A stretch of DNA of 64,000 nucleotides from positions 3,100,001 through 3,164,000 of the forward strand of contig CP025321.1 of assembly GCA_004014935.1 (NCBI GenBank), read 5' to 3'. Of this stretch, positions 58,293 to 64,000 are shown one piece after another. Positions within the stretch are counted from its first letter, which is position 1; the number at the start of each line of letters is the position of its first letter. The stretch comes from Saccharomycopsis malanga (Eukaryota; Ascomycota; Saccharomycetes; Ascoideales; Saccharomycopsidaceae). Made by a program: the position numbers and the translations under genes. Below the pieces are notes generated by a model. The model had not been told where the DNA came from. It did not search any database and worked only from the letters and a program-made list of their open reading frames with translations.

Positions 58293-60059
58293 AGGGCTAC
58301 TATGATGCAGCTAAGCAAACTTTGAAAGTTGCTTTTTGATGCAAAGAGCGGTTAACTAATAGATGACATGTTGAAATATGATTAGAGAAAATTTCGAAGG
58401 GTGTCCAAAGAATTTCATTTCATTATTAGGATTTATCTGTGAAGTTTATATATAGTTGTGGGGAGCAAAAAGTTTGAGAATATTATGAGATAAGCAGGGC
58501 AGTAGGATTACAGTCGGAATTTCCCCATTGTATCGACGTAGCTAATTATAGAGTTTTTGAGGACGAAAGAAGCCTGGGCAAAACTAAGAAACTGTCAAGT
58601 CTCGCCCAAAATGACACCTGCGGAACGAGAATTTGATGGCACTCAATAAATCCTAGACCAAGCGATCAAAAATACCTCAAAAACTCCACTGATGATCTTG
58701 GCAGCTATATTTTTTTGTTGACCTTATAGTACATATAGCTGATGGCGTATATTTCATATCAAACTACAAATTGGTTATTTTATGACTTTGACGCGGACAT
58801 CATAAGACTATTGCCCAACAGTATATGTCCATACCTATATAGCTTACACCACAACTGTGAAAATGTCTGACGGGGTCGTTTGACTGTGCCTGTTATTATT
58901 TATTACAGTTGTTCTTTTACGTGTGATAATGCACGACTTGCAAGGTTCATCATCGTTCCAAATGGTCGTACCGAACTGGAAATTTGACATAGCTAATGGA
59001 TAACCGGAAATAGAATTTGAAGGCTTATACCCAGTCTGGACGCCCTATTTTGGGAAAGCGACATTCATTTTTTGGTTCTATTGTATACTGAATTATCACT
59101 TTGGTATTCTCTCTAAAAACTTTATGCGGTTTACATTTATTAGTCGAGAGAACTCTGTGAATAGGTGCATAAAAATTCCCTTCGATATATAATATTTACA
59201 TGTTTTTGACCATATGCTTGATTTTTTCCATCAGGACATTAAGTGACCTGTTTTGAGTCTTATTTTGCTATCAGTAAAAGGATACGCTAAAGATTTCAAG
59301 GAACAAGTTGTAGTAGTATCTCTAGCCAAACTGCCAAATAACAGCCAAGTGAGAATTGACAGTTTCACTACAAATCATTTTAGAGAGGCGCTGCTCAAAG
59401 GTTCCTGATTCCTTTTGGTCTGGGCTCTTCTATTTCCTTTTCTTTTTTCAGTATTCTGGTGGATGTTGGTAGAGGAGTTCCCGCGGAATGGACCCCGCTG
59501 ATTGGCTGCTCTATAATTAGGTCGCAAGCATGAAAAGGTCATATTGTTTCTTTTACCTGCAACGGAAAGCAAAATGCGGTGGAGTCTTGCAGCCAGTGCC
59601 TTACCGTGATTGGTCGCAATGGCGTGCTTAGCCGCCACTAGGCTCACAACCATAGCCATTTATGTATGGTAATAGCAGGTGTAGCCCGGATGACATAGGC
59701 AAAGTAGGACCCCAATTTTAAATTACTGTCTGATGCTTGCTATTTCCTATTTGGGCGACTTATCTATGCACGCTGCTGTCTAAAGTTCTATTGTTGCACC
59801 GCCGAGGAAAGCTATTCTGGCGTTTATAGAACGGTTGCTTATATTACCGTGGCAGTAAGCATTTTAGGGTTTTTCCAACAATCGGGGCAAACTGTAAAAA
59901 GAAAGTGAGAATCCCCGAAAATTGTGGGTAATCGGCTATGGTGAACTATATAAATCAAGAAACTACTCCTGCTTCTGATGGATGACTTTTTTTCATGTTT
60001 TAAGAATAACATTTAACACCAAACTTGTGTATTAGAAGATTTACATATTCACAGCAAAA
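58293..60059. other. Gene-poor region upstream of the GPI-type gene
   Basis: 1.77 kb. Mostly AT-rich with no supported gene. It ends with the GC-richer CCAAT-bearing block (listed) and a TATATAAA at about 59947, likely the TATA box of the gene at 60060. Confidence 0.5.
59455..59660. promoter_or_regulatory. GC-richer block with two inverted CCAAT boxes
   Basis: About 200 bp near 50% G+C within AT-rich surroundings. ATTGG (CCAAT on the other strand) occurs at 59501 and 59609, plus CCCGCGGAATGGACCCCG. A 94-codon minus-strand frame (59375-59659, MAMVVSLVAAKHAIATNHGK) covers it. That frame is basic with no recognised domain. I read the block as regulatory, but a coding or RNA function is not excluded. 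Confidence 0.35.
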
Positions 60060-60506
60060 ATGAAGAGCTTTACTCAAGTTTCCCTTTTAGTCTCATTGTT
60101 GATGGTCCAACTTGCGGCCTCTGTCGGTGTTTCTAACTCTACAGGCGGCGCTGTTGGTGGCACCAATAGCACAGGCGGTGCTGGAGGTACTGGTTCTAAC
60201 AGTACCACTGGGGCTGGAGGTGCAGGTTCTAATAGTACTACCGGTGCAGGTGGTGCAGGTTCTAATAGCACTGGTGGAGCAGGTGGTGCAGGTTCTAATA
60301 GCACTGGTGGAGCAGGTGGTGCAGGCGGCTCTAGCAACGGTACTGGTGGCGCAGGCGGCGCAGGCGGTTCTAACGGCAGTTCCGGTGGTGCGGCTGGGTC
60401 TTCTGGTTCTGGTGGCTCGTCATCTTCCTCAAGCGGTGCTGCTGCTACTGCTCATCCTGCTATGATGGCTGCGGCTGTTATTTTGGGTGCGGCTGCCATC
60501 CTCTGA
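60060..60506 (+). CDS. Small GPI-type cell-wall protein, Gly/Asn/Ser/Thr repeats
   Basis: 148 residues. The signal peptide is MKSFTQVSLLVSLLMVQLAA, cut near SVG. The body is repeats of GSNSTTGAGGA with an NST sequon in each unit. The C-terminus SSSSSSGAAATAHPAMMAAA then VILGAAAIL is a GPI-attachment signal: a small-residue omega site, a spacer and a hydrophobic tail. It is probably a heavily glycosylated, GPI-anchored wall protein. A TATA box lies about 110 bp upstream. CWH43 in this window would act on its anchor. No named orthologue recognised. Confidence 0.82.
   Translation: MKSFTQVSLLVSLLMVQLAASVGVSNSTGGAVGGTNSTGGAGGTGSNSTTGAGGAGSNSTTGAGGAGSNSTGGAGGAGSNSTGGAGGAGGSSNGTGGAGGAGGSNGSSGGAAGSSGSGGSSSSSSGAAATAHPAMMAAAVILGAAAIL
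60192..60323 (+). repeat. 33-bp coding tandem repeat, four units
   Basis: Four units of 33 bp (60192, 60225, 60258, 60291) encode GSNST-(T/G)-GAGGA. The last two are identical in DNA, showing recent duplication or conversion. Confidence 0.92.
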
Positions 60507-61538
60507 TTTTGAACTGATTTTGTCACATTATAAAGGCTTATGCTATACTCATTCTTATGATGTTGTGGTACGCGCACGCTTGTAGAGCGATTATTGACAG
60601 TCTAGACTGTTTGGCGATGTGCTATTAGATGTGTCCCACTGCGACTGCTGCACGCTAATGCGCTGCGGTTTTCCATAATGGGTGTCACCAAGTTTCCCCT
60701 AATGTTTTATTTTTTAACACAGCTAGTTGTTATACTCTGTATAGTTTAAAATTGTAATTTCTTATTCAGCTCTAGTTTAATAATTTGATTTCAAAAATTA
60801 CTGTTTCCTTCAATAAAAAGTAGACTTGTTTTTCTGACTAATATTTGTTTTACATAATTGAGTAACTCGAATTTAAGATATATATTAATTTCAAATTTTC
60901 CGTAGTATATCATAACATCCATTCATGAATATTGTCAGTTATTGTTCAATCCGCTCCATCTTTTAATACTAGGGCATTGTTGATACATTTACGTGAAAAC
61001 CCTGACTACATTGCCAGATCAACACCGGGTAAACCTTGATCTGCCCATCAGAATGTATTCAAGTCATACAAGTCATTTAATGGGTATACAAACTATTCTA
61101 CTAATCATTGAACATCAAGCCAAACCAAATAGAGCTTCTCCTCTTGTTGACAACTTGTAGTATTAGGTCCTCTGTTCGCCCCCACCTGACCGCCCAATCC
61201 GCAGTAAACTTAGTCATTCGTTGCGGCAGTTTACTTTTTCAGACGCACGTACACGCTAAAAAACTGTCGTAACGAAAAATCAGAAAAAAAAAAAAATTCG
61301 AAAAAATTTCAGATGAAAATCGTACCAGAAATTCTTTTTCATACTTTATCAAGTACCAGTGTTTTAAAACTATCAGCAATACTACATTTCAGAAGCATTT
61401 GGAACCGGGATCATCGGAGCCATTTGAAAATCAATTGAAGTGTGATCATTTTGTTTTCTTTTTAAAATTTATTAAAATCATAAATCAAGAAAAATCAAAA
61501 AAAAAAAAAACTCTAAAAACAAAAAAATTATTATCATC
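60507..61538. other. Intergenic, HEM1 promoter
   Basis: 1.03 kb. CCAAT at 61194-61198 (CGCCCAATCC) sits in a C-rich patch about 340 bp before HEM1, a likely HAP-complex site. A runs occur at about 61284-61294 and just before the start. No other gene. Confidence 0.55.
61194..61198 (+). promoter_or_regulatory. CCAAT box (HAP type) upstream of HEM1
   Basis: HEM1 of S. cerevisiae is under Hap2/3/4/5 control through CCAAT. The single clear CCAAT here lies in CCGCCCAATCCGC, a GC-rich context unlike its surroundings. Confidence 0.5.
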
Positions 61539-63269
61539 ATGGAAGCCATTGCTCGTCAGTCAATGTCTTGTTGCCCCTTTGTTCGTCAAGCTACTAAAAA
61601 TGGTTTGAAAAGCATTGCCGATGCTCCTCACCCAGGTATGAATTTGGCTGATAAGGCAGCTGCTTGTCCTGTTATGGGGCCTGCTGTCATGAAGGCCAAG
61701 ATGCAACAGGAGCAAAAGCAACAAACTCGTTGTTATTCCACGGCATCCAAACCTTTGAAAGCAACTGTGGTTACTTCTTCTTTTCGCACAGTTGTTCCTC
61801 CACCTCCATCTGTTGCAAATGTCACTCCTGTTTCCTTCAAGTCCAACGAGAGCGGTTTTGATTATGACGGTCTTTTTGAAGATGATTTGATAAAAAAACG
61901 CCAAGACAAGTCCTATCGCTATTTTAATAACATTAACCGGTTGGCTAAGGAGTTCCCAAAAGCACACAGGGACTCTGAATTGGATAAGGTCACTGTTTGG
62001 TGCTCCAATGATTATTTGGGAATGGGCAGAAACCAAGAAGTGTTGACTGCCATGAAGGCCGCCATTGAGAAGTATGGTGCTGGTGCTGGTGGTACCAGAA
62101 ACATTGCTGGCCACAATAAACACGCCATGGCTCTTGAAGCCGAATTGGCGGCGTTGCACAAAAAAGAAGCTGCTTTAGTTTTCACTTCTTGTTTTGTTGC
62201 CAACGATTCTGTCTTGTCTCTTTTGGGGCAGAAAATTAAGGATTTGGTTATTTTCTCGGACGAGTTGAACCATGCATCCATGATTGTTGGTATTAGACAT
62301 TCTAAAGCGAAAAAACACATTTTCAAACACAATGATTTGGCTGATTTGGAAGCCAAATTGGCCTTGTATCCTAAACACGTTCCAAAATTGATCGCCTTTG
62401 AATCAGTTTATTCCATGTGTGGTTCCATCGCACCTATTGATGAAATTTGCAACTTGGCTAAGAAATACGGTGCCATTACTTTCTTGGATGAAGTTCATTC
62501 CGTTGGTATGTACGGTCCTCATGGTGCAGGTGTTGCCGAGCATTTGGACTTTGAAGCTCACTTGGCCACTGGTATTAAGTCTCCCAACTTCCAAACCGTC
62601 TCTGACAAGGTTGACTTGATCACTGGTACATTAGGTAAAACTTTTGGTGCCGTTGGTGGTTATGTTGCTGCCAGTGCCAACTTTGTTGACTGGATTAGAT
62701 CTTATGCTCCAGGATTTATTTTCACCACTTCCTTGCCACCTGCTGTCATGTCTGGTGCTGCTGCTGCTATCAGATACCAAAGACGTACTTTGGAAGACCG
62801 GATTGCTCAACAAAACCATGTCAGATATATCAAGAAAAACTTCGCCAACATTGGAATTCCAGTCATTCCTAACCCATCTCACATTGTCCCTGTATTGATT
62901 GGTGATGCTGCCAACGCTAAAAAGGCTTCTGATTTATTGATGGACAAGTACCGTATCTATGTTCAAGCTATCAACTATCCAACTGTTGGTAAGGGTACCG
63001 AAAGATTGAGGATTACTCCAACTCCTGGCCACACCAACGACTTGAGTGACGTTTTGATTGATGCTGTTGAAACTATTTTCAAAGATTTGGATTTGCCAAG
63101 AGTCAGAGATTACGAATTGATGGGTGGTTTAGAAGGTGTTGGCAGTTCTGAAATTGTTAACCCAATTTGGACCGACGAACAATTGAAATTAGCTACTGCT
63201 GATTTGAACCCTAACGTCTTGGATCCAACATTCAAGTACTTGGGATCTTCCTCGGGCTATGAATTGTAA
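61539..63269 (+). CDS. HEM1: 5-aminolevulinate synthase, mitochondrial
   Basis: 576 residues. The N-terminus [20 protein letters not shown] is the mitochondrial presequence and contains Cys-Pro haem-regulatory motifs (SCCPF, ACPVM). The catalytic part includes [76 protein letters not shown] and the PLP-binding lysine 367 in [10 protein letters not shown]. It condenses glycine and succinyl-CoA, the first step of haem synthesis. Length is close to S. cerevisiae Hem1 (548 aa). Confidence 0.99.
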   Translation: MEAIARQSMSCCPFVRQATKNGLKSIADAPHPGMNLADKAAACPVMGPAVMKAKMQQEQKQQTRCYSTASKPLKATVVTSSFRTVVPPPPSVANVTPVSFKSNESGFDYDGLFEDDLIKKRQDKSYRYFNNINRLAKEFPKAHRDSELDKVTVWCSNDYLGMGRNQEVLTAMKAAIEKYGAGAGGTRNIAGHNKHAMALEAELAALHKKEAALVFTSCFVANDSVLSLLGQKIKDLVIFSDELNHASMIVGIRHSKAKKHIFKHNDLADLEAKLALYPKHVPKLIAFESVYSMCGSIAPIDEICNLAKKYGAITFLDEVHSVGMYGPHGAGVAEHLDFEAHLATGIKSPNFQTVSDKVDLITGTLGKTFGAVGGYVAASANFVDWIRSYAPGFIFTTSLPPAVMSGAAAAIRYQRRTLEDRIAQQNHVRYIKKNFANIGIPVIPNPSHIVPVLIGDAANAKKASDLLMDKYRIYVQAINYPTVGKGTERLRITPTPGHTNDLSDVLIDAVETIFKDLDLPRVRDYELMGGLEGVGSSEIVNPIWTDEQLKLATADLNPNVLDPTFKYLGSSSGYEL

Positions 63270-64000
63270 GAACTACGGTAACTCTCACATCTTTTTTTTT
63301 TTTTGTTTAAGTGTTGAACTGTTGTTAATGGTTAAACCCGATAACAGTATGAATCTTAAATAATTTTTTTTTTAACATAAAGACAACATACGCGATGATC
63401 ACATAAAGTGGCTAAATTAATATTAATATATGTGACAATATTCAGGAGTATAGTTGATTTTTGTAAAGAAAGAAAGCATTGCATGTGTGAACAAACATCG
63501 CTAAAAAACAGTGCTCATTTATTAAAAGAAGGTTGATAACAATCTACGATGTCAAGAAGTTGAGCGTAATTTGTAAAACATTGTGTTTATATAATCGACA
63601 AGTAGGCAGAATGGTTTGAAAAGCCAAGTACCAAAAAAAATTATTTTTATAGTTTGAAAAGAAGCGTTATTCATAACTTTGTATATGGTCTGAATACAGA
63701 ATAGAAACTAGAACAAAGAACAAAAGGCACCCAAGCAATAAGCAATCTTGAAAGTCATATGGAAAGACAGGCACAACCGATGATATCGTACATATTAGTG
63801 CAAAGTAGATGTAAATCTAGCATCAGTAAAATGGGTTTGTTTATATGACCCAGCCTTCAATGAGCTTTTACATTAAATCCTCCTTTAGAAAAAGAAGAAA
63901 AAAGGGCGGTGTGCTGAATCATATTTAAAATAAAAGAATGAAATGGAATTTATATACACCAGATACAGATGGGAAGTATATACAAGTTACGAATACTGTT
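63270..64000. other. HEM1 3' flank to the window edge
   Basis: 731 bp, AT-rich, with T runs soon after the HEM1 stop. I see no gene, RNA or repeat in it. Confidence 0.5.

Noticed and set aside
60192-60323. Regularly spaced repeats that could suggest a CRISPR array
   Set aside because: They are coding tandem repeats without spacers in a eukaryotic gene.

Overview
The window is nuclear DNA from a budding yeast (Saccharomycotina). It is AT-rich with compact genes. Introns are few, short and 5'-proximal, with GTATGT/GTAAGT-type donors and TACTAAC-like branch points. Two nuclear genes for complex I subunits argue against Saccharomyces-type yeasts, which lack complex I. In-frame CTG codons fall where relatives, as I recall them, carry polar residues (ATG26 residues 1034 and 1193; MTF1 residue 32). 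TTG is the dominant leucine codon in PGK1 and HEM1. Together these fit a CUG-Ser clade yeast (Candida/Debaryomyces/Spathaspora group); I cannot name the species.

Layout. 0-14 kb: ZRG17 (cut by the left edge), NOP12, DEP1, RPP2B with a 5'UTR intron, an MTFP1/MTP18-like inner-membrane gene, a cytochrome P450 and CWH43. 14-25 kb: a complex I PDSW-type subunit, PGK1, an intron-containing tRNA-Pro(UGG), an HBN1-type nitroreductase, a complex I NDUFA2-type subunit, SWS2, a relic of a LAT1 lipoyl domain and a NudC gene. Copies of an undescribed dispersed repeat lie between them. 25-31 kb: an RTA1-family transporter, MTF1 and a fungal HAL/NPR1-type kinase. 31-39 kb: three secreted low-complexity proteins of one apparent local family placed around NUC1. 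39-55 kb: an unrecognised 532-residue protein, ISC1, SPC25, ATG26 and LAA1. 55-64 kb: a sparse region with a duplicated Kex2-site secreted protein, a GPI-type glycine/asparagine-rich wall protein, another repeat copy, and HEM1.

Themes. Many genes serve mitochondria (MTF1, SWS2, NUC1, HEM1, two complex I subunits, the MTFP1-like protein). Others act on membrane lipids (CWH43, ISC1, ATG26, RTA1 family). Regulatory sequence agrees with gene function in several places: a PAC box before NOP12, Tbf1/Cbf1-type sites before RPP2B, a palindromic Yap1/Cap1-type site before the nitroreductase, and a CCAAT box before HEM1.

Most likely to be new: the secreted family around NUC1; the Kex2-site precursor whose halves are duplicates, preceded by an array of TGCAG boxes spaced exactly 11 bp apart; the dispersed repeat family, one fragment of which seeds a ~196 bp (ATT)n tract; and the LAT1 lipoyl relic. 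Functions for these are inference. All gene names rest on recognition of protein motifs by eye, without database searches.
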